Both the position numbers and the translations under genes were made by a program. A stretch of DNA of 11,733 nt from Candidatus Methylomirabilota bacterium (lineage in GTDB: Bacteria; Methylomirabilota; Methylomirabilia; Methylomirabilales; JACQHM01). The notes under the pieces were generated by a model, which saw only the letters and a program-made list of their open reading frames with translations, did not search any database and was not told the DNA's origin. The first letter of the stretch is position 1, and each line of letters starts with the position of its first letter. The stretch covers positions 1-11,733 of the forward strand of contig JACQHM010000103.1 in NCBI GenBank assembly GCA_016199025.1. Reading direction: 5' to 3'. Below, one piece after another: positions 1-6,152 of this stretch.

Positions 1-2
1 GG

Positions 3-842
3 CTGGGGGTCCCGGTGGAGTGCTTGATCCTTGGGAACGGCTCCGATGAGTGCATCCAGGTCCTCCTCCTCGCGCTGGGAGGCCCGGTCCTCTCGCCCAT
101 CCCGACCTTCGTCATGTACGAGCTGACCTCAAAGGCGTTAGGCCTCCGATTCTTAGGGATCCCCCTTGGACCCCGATTCGAACTTCCGTTGGACCTGGTC
201 TTGGAGACCATCCGGCGAGAGCGACCGAGACTCATCTTCCTCGCCTCACCCAACAACCCAACGGGGAACACCTTTTCTGAAGAAGAAATCCTGAAGGTCG
301 TGGAGGCCTCGGAGGGGTTGGTGGTCGTGGATGAGGCGTATTATCCGTATGCGGGGAGGACTGTCCTGCCCCATGCCTCGCGATACGAGAACCTGGCGAT
401 CCTCCGGACCCTCTCCAAGATCGGCCTTGCGGGGATCAGGGTAGGCTATCTGGTGGCCCATGAAGCCCTTATTGAAGAGCTGAACAAGGTGCGGCTCCCC
501 TACAACGTGAATGCCCTTTCCCAGGCGGCCGCCCGCTTCGCCCTGGAGCACGAGGAGGCCATCCACGCCCAGGTCGAGGTCATCATCGAGGAGCGGGAGC
601 GGCTCTTCAGGGCCTTGTCGGAGCTTTCTGAGTTGGAGGTCTTTCCGTCGGAGGCGAACTTCCTCCTCTTTCGGACCAGGATCCCTGTGGACCCGATTTA
701 TCGTGGGCTCATCGTGGAAGGGGTCCTGGTGCGGAACTTGAGCAACGGCCCGGGCCTGGCCAACTGCCTCCGGGTGACGGTAGGGACCCCCGAGGAGAAT
801 GACCTGTTCTTGGAAATGCTACGGAAGATCTTAGGACCATGA
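3..842 (+). CDS. hisC: Histidinol-phosphate aminotransferase, 5'-truncated by window edge
   Basis: PLP-dependent class I/II aminotransferase that converts imidazole-acetol phosphate to histidinol phosphate, with glutamate as amino donor. The frame is open from base 3, so the start lies upstream; the GTG at 15 is internal. About 279 residues are visible, roughly the last three quarters of a usual 350-residue protein. Visible family marks are LGNGSDE near the left edge, the SPNNPTG motif, the VVVDEAYYPY segment (the aspartate normally contacts the pyridine nitrogen of PLP) and TLSKIGLAGIRVGY, whose lysine is the expected PLP Schiff-base residue. Near the C-terminus, NFLLFR and LRVTVGTPEEN are also typical. 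The stop overlaps hisB by 4 bases (ATGA), so the two are translationally coupled. Assignment to HisC rather than another aminotransferase rests on both motifs and the his operon around it. Confidence 0.95.
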   Translation: MGVPVECLILGNGSDECIQVLLLALGGPVLSPIPTFVMYELTSKALGLRFLGIPLGPRFELPLDLVLETIRRERPRLIFLASPNNPTGNTFSEEEILKVVEASEGLVVVDEAYYPYAGRTVLPHASRYENLAILRTLSKIGLAGIRVGYLVAHEALIEELNKVRLPYNVNALSQAAARFALEHEEAIHAQVEVIIEERERLFRALSELSELEVFPSEANFLLFRTRIPVDPIYRGLIVEGVLVRNLSNGPGLANCLRVTVGTPEENDLFLEMLRKILGP

Positions 843-1426
843 CAAGGACGGCGAAGATACACAGGAAAACGGCGGAGACGCACATCTCCATCCAGGTAGA
901 CCTGGACGGGAGGGGTGAGTCCTCGGTTCAGACCGGCATGCCCTTCTTCGACCACATGCTGGCCCAACTGGCGAAACATGGCTTGTTTGACCTGATGGTT
1001 GAAGCCCAAGGCGATCTGGAAGTAGATTACCACCATACCGTCGAGGATGTGGGGATCACCCTGGGGGAGGCCTTTGAGAAGGCCCTCGGGGAAAAAGTCG
1101 GCATCCAGCGCTACGGCTCGGCCCTGGTCCCCCTGGATGAGGCCCTCGTCAGCGTGGCCGTGGATCTCTCTGGTCGCCCATACCTGGTCTACCAGGCTCC
1201 ACAGCTCTCCGGGACGATCGGAAGTTTCCACACGGAGTTGGTGAAAGAGTTCTTCAGGGCCTTCGCCACCCATGTGAAGGCGAATCTTCACATCACCGTC
1301 CAGTACGGCGAGAACCGCCACCATATCGTCGAGGCCATGTTTAAGGGGGTGGCCCGCGCTTTGGATCAGGCGACGGCGATTGATCCCCGCCGCTCCGGCA
1401 TCCCCTCCACCAAGGGGAAGCTGTAA
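839..1426 (+). CDS. hisB: Imidazoleglycerol-phosphate dehydratase
   Basis: Dehydrates imidazole-glycerol phosphate to imidazole-acetol phosphate, the substrate of the preceding hisC product. The 195-residue length matches monofunctional IGPD; there is no N-terminal histidinol-phosphatase domain as in Escherichia coli. Manganese-binding and catalytic motifs are intact: FFDHMLAQLAKHG, DYHHTVEDVG, the PLDEAL segment, GSFHTELV, and ENRHHIVEA, ending in the usual RRSGIPSTKGKL tail. The ATG at 839 overlaps the hisC stop by 4 bases, which fixes the start. It is the last ordinary his gene before the non-his insert at 1471-2353. Confidence 0.97.
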   Translation: MTRTAKIHRKTAETHISIQVDLDGRGESSVQTGMPFFDHMLAQLAKHGLFDLMVEAQGDLEVDYHHTVEDVGITLGEAFEKALGEKVGIQRYGSALVPLDEALVSVAVDLSGRPYLVYQAPQLSGTIGSFHTELVKEFFRAFATHVKANLHITVQYGENRHHIVEAMFKGVARALDQATAIDPRRSGIPSTKGKL

Positions 1427-1455
1427 GTCGTCCTAGTTTAGTAAATGTGGACAGT

Positions 1456-1462
1456 AAGGAGG
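1456..1462 (+). promoter_or_regulatory. Shine-Dalgarno AAGGAGG for the antitoxin-like gene
   Basis: A perfect AAGGAGG lies 8 bases before the ATG at 1471. It favours this start over the in-frame GTG at 1447, which has no such site. It is among the strongest ribosome sites in the his part of the window. Confidence 0.75.
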
Positions 1463-1470
1463 AAAGACCG

Positions 1471-1665
1471 ATGGCTGTCACGGTTGAGTTAACGCTGGAA
1501 CAACTCGCCGATGCACTTCACCGGTTGACCGAGCAAGACATTGAAACGTTGGAGTTGCTTTTAGAAAAGAAGCGCACACGAGAGATTCTGAGAAGAAGCG
1601 AAGAGGTCAAAGCCGGCAAGGTGGTGAAGTTGAAGGAGGCTTCGGCGTTCAAGGATCTTCCTTAA
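1471..1665 (+). CDS. Small antitoxin-like protein (orphan type II TA antitoxin candidate)
   Basis: A 64-residue, charged, predicted mostly helical protein with a hydrophobic heptad-like stretch (LADALHRLTEQDIETLELLL) followed by a basic, lysine-rich tail. I do not recognise a named family. Size, composition and gene arrangement resemble the short antitoxins encoded just before RelE/ParE toxins. The stop TAA shares its last base with the ATG of a short reading frame that looks like a toxin N-terminus (1665-1706), the usual coupling in type II toxin-antitoxin pairs. The ATG at 1471 is preferred for its AAGGAGG; the ORF could extend to a GTG at 1447, giving 72 residues. GC content looks lower than in the flanking his genes, which fits later acquisition. 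The function is inferred from context, and a small unknown protein remains possible. Confidence 0.55.
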   Translation: MAVTVELTLEQLADALHRLTEQDIETLELLLEKKRTREILRRSEEVKAGKVVKLKEASAFKDLP

Positions 1666-1706
1666 TGTACGAGATCCTTTTCCATCCGAAGGCGGATAAG
1701 GGGTGA
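1665..1706 (+). pseudogene. Truncated RelE/ParE-like toxin stub (13 codons)
   Basis: A reading frame starts at the ATG that overlaps the antitoxin stop (TAATG) and encodes MYEILFHPKADKG before a TGA at 1704-1706. The pattern of a short beta-strand followed by a P-x-A turn is how many RelE/ParE toxins begin (M-Y-x-hydrophobic-x-F-x-P-x-A-x-K). After this point no toxin-like continuation is visible in any frame before the TPR gene begins at 1745, so the rest appears deleted rather than merely frameshifted. The identification rests on 13 residues plus gene order, so it is suggestive only. Confidence 0.5.
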
Positions 1707-1732
1707 GCTTTCGCTGTCGAATGCTTACATTC

Positions 1733-1738
1733 AGGGGG
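1733..1738 (+). promoter_or_regulatory. Shine-Dalgarno AGGGGG deciding the TPR gene start
   Basis: AGGGGG is placed 6 bases before GTG 1745. It supports this codon over the upstream in-frame GTG 1703 and ATG 1721, which have no comparable site. Upstream starts would also add residues unlike the TPR fold. Confidence 0.6.
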
Positions 1739-1744
1739 AATAAG

Positions 1745-2353
1745 GTGAGCCTGCCGTTGCTGGATGACATCAAAAAGCTGAAATCCCAGGGCAGGTACGA
1801 TGAGGCGATCGATCTCTGTCGCAAGGCCTTAGAAGCGTGTCCCGATGATATTGATCTCCTTTACGAGCTGGGTTTCTCCTACCTAGCCGGACTCCTTCTG
1901 AAAGGCGAGGTCGGCGATCAAGCCGTTCAGGTGTTTCAACGCATCATCGAGCTGAACCCTCATGATGTCAAGGCGTATATCGCCCTGGGCACGGCGTACG
2001 AGCACGACCTCATCGATTTTGAGAAGGCGTCCGAAGCCTATCGCAAAGCGATGGAAGTCGATCCTCGAAATCCCGATGGATACATCTATCTGGCCAGACT
2101 TTACGGTTCCCCTGGCGTCAAGATATCCCTTGATGAGAAGGTAAGGCTCTTACAGAAGGCGCAAGAGGACGCTCCAGACCACTGGATGGTGCTCAACGAA
2201 TGGGGGAATCACTATAGGGAGATGGAGGATTATCAATCTGCCAAAGCCTATTACGAGAAGGCCCTCCGATCTCCCGGCGCCGATGCCGATCTTGTCGCTC
2301 GGAATCTCCGCTCTTTAGCTTCATTCACCGCAAAGGCCGATTCACCTCTTTGA
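1745..2353 (+). CDS. Tetratricopeptide-repeat (TPR) protein
   Basis: A soluble 202-residue protein built almost wholly of TPR helical hairpins, with no signal peptide or membrane segment. Repeat-like units are visible around residues 8-40 (GRYDEAIDLCRKALEACPDD), 55-75 (GDQAVQVFQRIIELNPHD), 80-110 (KASEAYRKAMEVDPRNPDGYIYLARLYG) and 130-180 (WGNHYREMEDYQSAKAYYEKAL). The first, second and third end in the typical P at the helix turn. TPR proteins act as protein-protein scaffolds; no enzymatic domain is attached and no partner can be named. It sits between hisB and hisH, behind the decayed TA pair. I chose GTG 1745 because AGGGGG lies 6 bases upstream; starting at 1703 would add 14 residues. Whether it has any role in histidine synthesis is unknown. 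The stop lies immediately before a 7-bp repeat array. Confidence 0.85.
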   Translation: MSLPLLDDIKKLKSQGRYDEAIDLCRKALEACPDDIDLLYELGFSYLAGLLLKGEVGDQAVQVFQRIIELNPHDVKAYIALGTAYEHDLIDFEKASEAYRKAMEVDPRNPDGYIYLARLYGSPGVKISLDEKVRLLQKAQEDAPDHWMVLNEWGNHYREMEDYQSAKAYYEKALRSPGADADLVARNLRSLASFTAKADSPL

Positions 2354-2390
2354 ACTTCTGGCTACTGGCGACTGGCCACTGGTTACTGCA
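2354..2390 (+). repeat. 7-bp tandem repeat array between TPR gene and hisH
   Basis: The whole 37-base gap between the TPR stop and the hisH ATG is a heptad array. In the phase starting at 2358 the units are CTGGCTA, CTGGCGA, CTGGCCA and CTGGTTA, then a decayed CTGCAAT that runs into the hisH start codon. The four full units share CTGG in positions 1-4 and A in position 7. A poorer unit lies at 2354-2360 in the alternative phase. No inverted second arm is visible. No purine-rich Shine-Dalgarno lies in front of hisH. Confidence 0.85.
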
Positions 2391-3014
2391 ATGATTGCCA
2401 TCATCGATTCAGGCATCGCCAACTTAAGGAGTGTTCAGAAGGGCTTCGAGCGGGTAGGTTTCGACGCCAAGATCGTCGAGGATCCCAGGGCGCTCAAGGA
2501 CGCCTCTGGGATCGTCCTCCCGGGCGTTGGGGCCTTCGCCGATGGGATCGGGAAGCTGAAGGAGGCAGGCTTCGTCGAGCCGCTTCTTCGGGCTATCGAA
2601 GAAGGGAAGCCGGTTTTAGGGATCTGCCTTGGCCTTCATTTCCTCTTCTCAGAAAGCGAGGAGTTCGGCATCCACAGGGGCCTGGACCTCCTCAAGGGCC
2701 GCGTCCGCCGCTTTCCCGATCAGCCGTCAGCCCCGATCTTGAAGATCCCCCACATGGGCTGGAACCGGATCAGGATCGAGCGTCAGGCTCCAATCTTCAA
2801 CGGGATCCTCGACGGCTCCTACTTCTACTTTGTGCACTCCTACTACGTCGAGCCGGAGGATGAAGGCGTCACTTTAGCGACGACGGAGTACGGGATCCGC
2901 TTCGTCTCGGCCATCTGGCGGGGGAACCTCTTTGCGACCCAGTTTCACCCCGAGAAGAGCCAGGTGTGGGGACTTAGACTCCTGGAGAACTTTGGCAAGC
3001 TCGCGGAATCTTGA
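2391..3014 (+). CDS. hisH: Imidazole glycerol phosphate synthase, glutaminase subunit
   Basis: Class I glutamine amidotransferase subunit: it releases ammonia from glutamine and passes it to HisF, which forms imidazole-glycerol phosphate and AICAR. The 207 residues match the family. The catalytic triad is visible: the nucleophile Cys79 in GICLGL, and His186 and Glu188 in QFHPEKS. The oxyanion segment LPGVGAFADG and HMGWN are also typical. The start ATG 2391 begins a normal MIAIIDSGIANLRSV N-terminus, but a 7-bp repeat array occupies the upstream gap and no Shine-Dalgarno is present. Its partner gene hisF lies two genes downstream. The stop TGA (3012-3014) lies at the left edge of another heptad array. 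Confidence 0.97.
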   Translation: MIAIIDSGIANLRSVQKGFERVGFDAKIVEDPRALKDASGIVLPGVGAFADGIGKLKEAGFVEPLLRAIEEGKPVLGICLGLHFLFSESEEFGIHRGLDLLKGRVRRFPDQPSAPILKIPHMGWNRIRIERQAPIFNGILDGSYFYFVHSYYVEPEDEGVTLATTEYGIRFVSAIWRGNLFATQFHPEKSQVWGLRLLENFGKLAES

Positions 3015-3082
3015 TGTTAGATGTTAGATGTTGGAGGGCGGTGTTAGATCTTCCAACATCCAGCATCCGTCATTCAGCATCC
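3012..3082 (+). repeat. Inverted heptad repeat array between hisH and hisA (long hairpin)
   Basis: The gap between the hisH stop and the preferred hisA ATG is filled by 7-bp units in two opposed arms. Left-arm units include TTAGATG (3017), TTAGATG (3024) and TTGGAGG (3031). The right arm, read on the minus strand, gives CTGAATG, ACGGATG, CTGGATG and TTGGAAG. The arms pair in register, with a perfect 9-bp core GATGTTGGA (3027-3035) to TCCAACATC (3052-3060), a 16-base loop, and imperfect pairing outward to about 3012/3075. The right arm ends directly at the ATG of hisA, so no Shine-Dalgarno is present. The array is also open in the hisA frame, from an ATG at 3014. Confidence 0.88.
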
Positions 3083-3847
3083 ATGCTCATCATTCCGGCC
3101 ATCGATCTGAAAAGTGGGAAGGTTGTCCGGCTTACCCAGGGGGACCCCGGCCGGCAGACGATCTACGCCGACGATCCTGTGGCCGTGGCCCTCCGGTGGC
3201 AAGAGGCGGGGGCGAAGCGGCTCCACATCGTGGACCTCGACGGGGCCTTCGAAGGAACGCCGCGACAATCGGGGATCATTAAGAGAATCGCCGAGGCCGT
3301 AGATCTGCCGATTCAGGTCGGGGGAGGCTTGCGGACCCTGGCGGCTATCGACGCCCTCCTCACGGATCGGGTCAGTTTTGCCATCCTCGGCACCTCGGCC
3401 ATCCTGGATCAGAGGTTCCTTGAAGAGGCCTGCACTCGATACCCCGGGCGGATCATCCTGGCCGTTGATGCGAAGGAGGGAAAGGTTGCCGTGAAGGGAT
3501 GGATGGAGACGACCGAGACTTCGGCCCTGGAGCTGATCGAAACCGTGGCCACTTTCCCGCTGGCGGCCATCATCTATACCGACATCTCGAAGGACGGGAC
3601 CCAAGACGGGCCGAACCCGGAGGCCCTGAGAAAGGTCGCCGAAATCAGCAGGCATCCTGTCATTGCCTCGGGAGGGATTTCTTCCTTGAACGATGTCAGA
3701 AGGGTCGCTGCCATCAGGGGCATGGTGGGGATGCTCGTCGGGAAGGCCCTCTATGCTGGGGCCCTTGACTTCAAAGAGGCCACAGAGGTCGCCGTCCAAA
3801 CGGCAAGAGAACGTCATGCTTGCGAAACGGATCATCCCCTGCCTTGA
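3083..3847 (+). CDS. hisA: ProFAR isomerase (HisA)
   Basis: (beta/alpha)8-barrel enzyme that opens the ribose ring of ProFAR by an Amadori rearrangement to give PRFAR, the substrate of HisF. The 254 residues from ATG 3083 match the family; MLIIPAIDL is the normal N-terminus. The two catalytic aspartates are Asp8 (PAIDLK) and Asp129 (LAVDAK). Phosphate-binding loops QVGGGLR and ASGGISS are present in the two half-barrels, as is the YTDISKDGT segment. The frame stays open back to an ATG at 3014 that overlaps the hisH stop as TGATG, which would add 23 residues encoded by the heptad array. I prefer 3083 by homology, though neither start has a Shine-Dalgarno. The 3' end overlaps hisF by 32 bases in another frame. 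Confidence 0.95.
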   Translation: MLIIPAIDLKSGKVVRLTQGDPGRQTIYADDPVAVALRWQEAGAKRLHIVDLDGAFEGTPRQSGIIKRIAEAVDLPIQVGGGLRTLAAIDALLTDRVSFAILGTSAILDQRFLEEACTRYPGRIILAVDAKEGKVAVKGWMETTETSALELIETVATFPLAAIIYTDISKDGTQDGPNPEALRKVAEISRHPVIASGGISSLNDVRRVAAIRGMVGMLVGKALYAGALDFKEATEVAVQTARERHACETDHPLP

Positions 3848-4571
3848 TGTGAAAGACGGTCGGGTGGTGAAGGGGACCCGCTTTGTGAACCTCCGGGACG
3901 CGGGTGACCCGGTGGAGGTGGCCGCCTTCTATGATCAAGAAGGGGCAGATGAGCTGGTCTTCCTGGACATCACGGCTTCCCACGAGCGGCGCAAGATCCT
4001 GATTGACGTTGTCAAGCGGACGGCAGAGGTCGCGTTCATGCCCTTGACCGTCGGGGGTGGGATCCGGACCCTGGAGGATATCCGGGCCCTCCTTTTGGCC
4101 GGGGCTGACAAGGTTTCTATCAACACCGCCGCCGTTCAGGAATCGGAGCTGATCCGGAAATCTGCCGAGCGTTTCGGCAGCCAATGTATTGTGTTGGCCA
4201 TCGACGCCAAAAGGGCAGGAGTGGGGTGGGAAGTCTATATTCATGGGGGGAGGACACCGACCGGCCTGGATGCGGTGGAGTGGGCGGTCACTGGGGAAAA
4301 GCTGGGAGCCGGGGAGATCCTTTTGACCAGCATGGATCGAGACGGGACGAAGGACGGCTACGATTTGGAGCTGACCAGGGCTATCGCCGAGGTTGTGGGG
4401 ATCCCTGTCATCGCCTCGGGCGGGGCCGGGAGTGTAGAGCATCTTTACGATGCTTTGACGGTCGGCAAAGCCGACGCGGCGTTAGCCGCTTCCATCTTCC
4501 ACTTCCGGGAATATACGATCCGGGAGGTGAAGGCGTATTTAGGGGAACGAGGCGTGCGTGTGAGGATCTAA
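3816..4571 (+). CDS. hisF: Imidazole glycerol phosphate synthase, cyclase subunit
   Basis: (beta/alpha)8-barrel cyclase that combines PRFAR with ammonia supplied by HisH to make imidazole-glycerol phosphate, releasing AICAR to purine synthesis. The 251 residues from ATG 3816 start with the standard MLAKRIIPCLDVKDGRVVKG. The catalytic aspartates are Asp11 and Asp130 (LAIDAK). Phosphate-binding loops TVGGGIR and ASGGAGS, and LTSMDRDGTKDGYD, are intact. A longer frame to 3693 is open but would only read antisense-phase hisA sequence. Start and hisA stop overlap by 32 bases; a weak AAGAGA lies 5 bases before the ATG, so coupling to hisA translation is likely. Confidence 0.97.
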   Translation: MLAKRIIPCLDVKDGRVVKGTRFVNLRDAGDPVEVAAFYDQEGADELVFLDITASHERRKILIDVVKRTAEVAFMPLTVGGGIRTLEDIRALLLAGADKVSINTAAVQESELIRKSAERFGSQCIVLAIDAKRAGVGWEVYIHGGRTPTGLDAVEWAVTGEKLGAGEILLTSMDRDGTKDGYDLELTRAIAEVVGIPVIASGGAGSVEHLYDALTVGKADAALAASIFHFREYTIREVKAYLGERGVRVRI

Positions 4572-4582
4572 TCGCAATTCAT

Positions 4583-4587
4583 GAGGG
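4583..4587 (+). promoter_or_regulatory. Shine-Dalgarno GAGGG for the PF04008 gene
   Basis: GAGGG ends 5 bases before ATG 4593. It favours 4593 over the in-frame ATG 4581, which it overlaps and which would add only 4 residues. Confidence 0.5.
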
Positions 4588-4592
4588 ATGCC

Positions 4593-5081
4593 ATGGCTGT
4601 CGAGCTTCAGACGGTTTCCATCGAGACGCCGGAAGGTTGTAACATGATCCTCGGCCAAAGCCATTTCATCAAGACGGTCGAGGACCTCCACGAGATCGTC
4701 GCCGGGACGGTTCCTCAGGCCAAGTTCGGGATCGCCTTCTGCGAATCCTCCGGGGAATGCCTGATCCGCCATACGGGGAACGACGAGACTTTGAAACAAA
4801 CGGCGATCAAGAACGCTCAAGCCGTCGGGGCAGGTCACTTCTTCGTCATCATCCTGAAGGATGCCTACCCTATCAACCTCCTCAACGCCGTGAAAATGTG
4901 CCAGGAGGTCTGCCAGATCTTTTGCGCCTCGGCAAACCCGATCCAGGTCATCGTGGCCCAGACGGAGAAGGGGAGGGGGGTGATGGGGGTCGTGGACGGC
5001 CTTTCCCCGAAGGGCGTCGAAGGGCCCGAAGGTCAAAAGTGGCGCCACGATTTCCTGCGAAGGATCGGCTATAAACTGTGA
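4593..5081 (+). CDS. Adenosine-specific kinase family protein (PF04008)
   Basis: About 162 residues matching a small, widely conserved archaeal and bacterial family named 'adenosine-specific kinase'. The name comes largely from structural work and nucleotide binding; a physiological role is not well established. Visible conserved blocks are MILGQSHFIKTVEDLHE, AKFGIAFCESSGECLIRHTGND, GAGHFFVIILKDAYPINLLNAVK, CQIFCASANPIQVIVAQTEKGRGVMGVVDG and the C-terminal WRHDFLRRIGYKL. No signal peptide or membrane segment is present, so it is cytoplasmic. It sits between hisF and hisIE, with the stop next to or overlapping the hisIE start, so it is very likely co-expressed with them. HisIE acts on phosphoribosyl-ATP/AMP and HisF releases AICAR, so an adenine-nucleotide ligand tied to the pathway is plausible but unproven. 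ATG 4581 is the alternative start. Confidence 0.85.
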   Translation: MAVELQTVSIETPEGCNMILGQSHFIKTVEDLHEIVAGTVPQAKFGIAFCESSGECLIRHTGNDETLKQTAIKNAQAVGAGHFFVIILKDAYPINLLNAVKMCQEVCQIFCASANPIQVIVAQTEKGRGVMGVVDGLSPKGVEGPEGQKWRHDFLRRIGYKL

Positions 5082-5086
5082 AGGGG
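5081..5086 (+). promoter_or_regulatory. Shine-Dalgarno AAGGGG for hisIE
   Basis: AAGGGG lies 6 bases before GTG 5093. The alternative GTG 5078 overlaps the upstream stop as GTGA, favoured by coupling, but has no ribosome site. The two starts differ by 5 residues. Confidence 0.5.
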
Positions 5087-5092
5087 AAAAGC

Positions 5093-5782
5093 GTGGATCT
5101 GGCGAAGCTCCAGTTTGATGAGCAGGGCCTCATTCCGGCCATCGTTCAGGATGCGGAGAGTGGCGAGGTGTTGATGATGGCCTCTATGAACGAGGAGGCC
5201 CTGAAGAAGACCCTCGAGACGGGTTTTTCCCACTTCTACAGTCGTTCGCGAAGGAGGCTCTGGAAGAAGGGGGAGGAGTCAGGCCACGTCCAGCGGGTGA
5301 AAGAGACCCTCTACGACTGCGATCGAGATGTGTTGCTCTTAAAAGTCGAGCAAGAGGTGGCCGCCTGCCATACAGGCCATCGGTCCTGTTTCTTTGAGCG
5401 GCTCCACCCGGTCCCCGGGGAGATCTCTCAGAAGGTCTTCGAACCCCAGGAGGTCTACGGTGGTTTGAAGGTCCTGGATCAGCTCTACCAGGTCATTCTG
5501 AGGCGGAAGGCGAATCCTCCTGGGGACTCCTATGTGGCGAAGCTCTTCGCCCAAGGCCAGGAGAAGATCATCAAGAAGCTGACCGAGGAGCTCACCGAGT
5601 TGATCCTCGCCTCCAAGGACGGGAAGAGGGAAGAGATCGTGTACGAGGCCGCTGACCTCCTGTTCCATTTCCTCGTCTTGTTGGGCTATCACGAGATCTC
5701 TCCGAGTGAGGTAGGGCGAGAATTGGGACGGCGCTTCGGGAAGAAGTCTGATGAGTATCGCAGAACATCGGGCGGGGCATAG
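5093..5782 (+). CDS. hisIE: Bifunctional phosphoribosyl-AMP cyclohydrolase / phosphoribosyl-ATP pyrophosphatase
   Basis: Catalyses steps 2 and 3 of histidine synthesis: HisE hydrolyses PR-ATP to PR-AMP, and HisI opens the adenine ring to give ProFAR. The N-terminal HisI domain (residues about 1-110 from GTG 5093) shows RRRLWKKGEESGH, the metal-binding DCDRD (75-79) and the zinc cysteines Cys76, Cys92 and Cys99 (ACHTGHRSCF). The C-terminal HisE domain (about 125-215) shows LYQVILRRK, GDSYVAKLFAQGQEKIIKKLTEEL and the acidic helix EAADLLFHFLVLL, which coordinate magnesium and diphosphate. The domains are fused as in E. coli; many bacteria encode them separately. The start could instead be GTG 5078, which would overlap the upstream stop by 4 bases. 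Confidence 0.95.
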   Translation: MDLAKLQFDEQGLIPAIVQDAESGEVLMMASMNEEALKKTLETGFSHFYSRSRRRLWKKGEESGHVQRVKETLYDCDRDVLLLKVEQEVAACHTGHRSCFFERLHPVPGEISQKVFEPQEVYGGLKVLDQLYQVILRRKANPPGDSYVAKLFAQGQEKIIKKLTEELTELILASKDGKREEIVYEAADLLFHFLVLLGYHEISPSEVGRELGRRFGKKSDEYRRTSGGA

Positions 5783-5783
5783 G

Positions 5784-6128
5784 ATGCCGGAGTGCCTGTT
5801 TTGTCGGATCGTGAAGGGAGATCTTCCCAGCCGAAAGGTCTACGAGGACGAGCTCACCTTCGCCTTTGACGACATCAATCCTAAGGCCCCCGTTCATATC
5901 CTCATCGTTCCCAAAATCCACCTACCCACCCTGGTTGACGCTGGCCCTTCCGAGCAGGAATTGCTGGGTCACCTCCTCTTGGCAGCAAACAAGATAGCCA
6001 AGGAGAAGGGGATCGACGGAAGAGGTTTCAGGCTCGTCTTGAACTGTAACCCGGAAGGGGGCCAGGTTGTGTACCACCTCCATATCCACCTCTTGGGGGG
6101 TCGGCAGATGCGTTGGCAGCCTGCTTAA
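5784..6128 (+). CDS. HIT-family nucleotide hydrolase (HINT type)
   Basis: A 114-residue histidine-triad protein. The signature is His98-Leu-His100-Ile-His102 in VVYHLHIHLLGG; the middle histidine normally attacks the phosphorus. It also has the CLFCRI N-terminal cysteine pair, the VYED-ELTFAFDDINPKAPVHIL strand block and GFRLVLNCNPEGGQ. HINT proteins hydrolyse adenosine phosphoramidates and AMP-lysine adducts; the true substrate here is unknown. ATG 5784 begins 1 base after the hisIE stop, so it closes the his transcript. A start at 5751 would only extend into hisIE coding sequence. The conserved MPECLFCRI N-terminus supports 5784. No clear terminator follows. Confidence 0.95.
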   Translation: MPECLFCRIVKGDLPSRKVYEDELTFAFDDINPKAPVHILIVPKIHLPTLVDAGPSEQELLGHLLLAANKIAKEKGIDGRGFRLVLNCNPEGGQVVYHLHIHLLGGRQMRWQPA

Positions 6129-6152
6129 GGGGTCTGATCAAGAGTGATTGGG

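Noticed and set aside
1447..1470. Longer antitoxin start at GTG 1447
   Set aside because: It has no ribosome site, while ATG 1471 has a perfect AAGGAGG 8 bases upstream.
3074..3835. Long open frame of 253 codons on the minus strand over hisA
   Set aside because: It is antisense to a well-supported hisA with intact catalytic residues, has low-complexity composition typical of GC-rich shadows, and has no recognisable domain.
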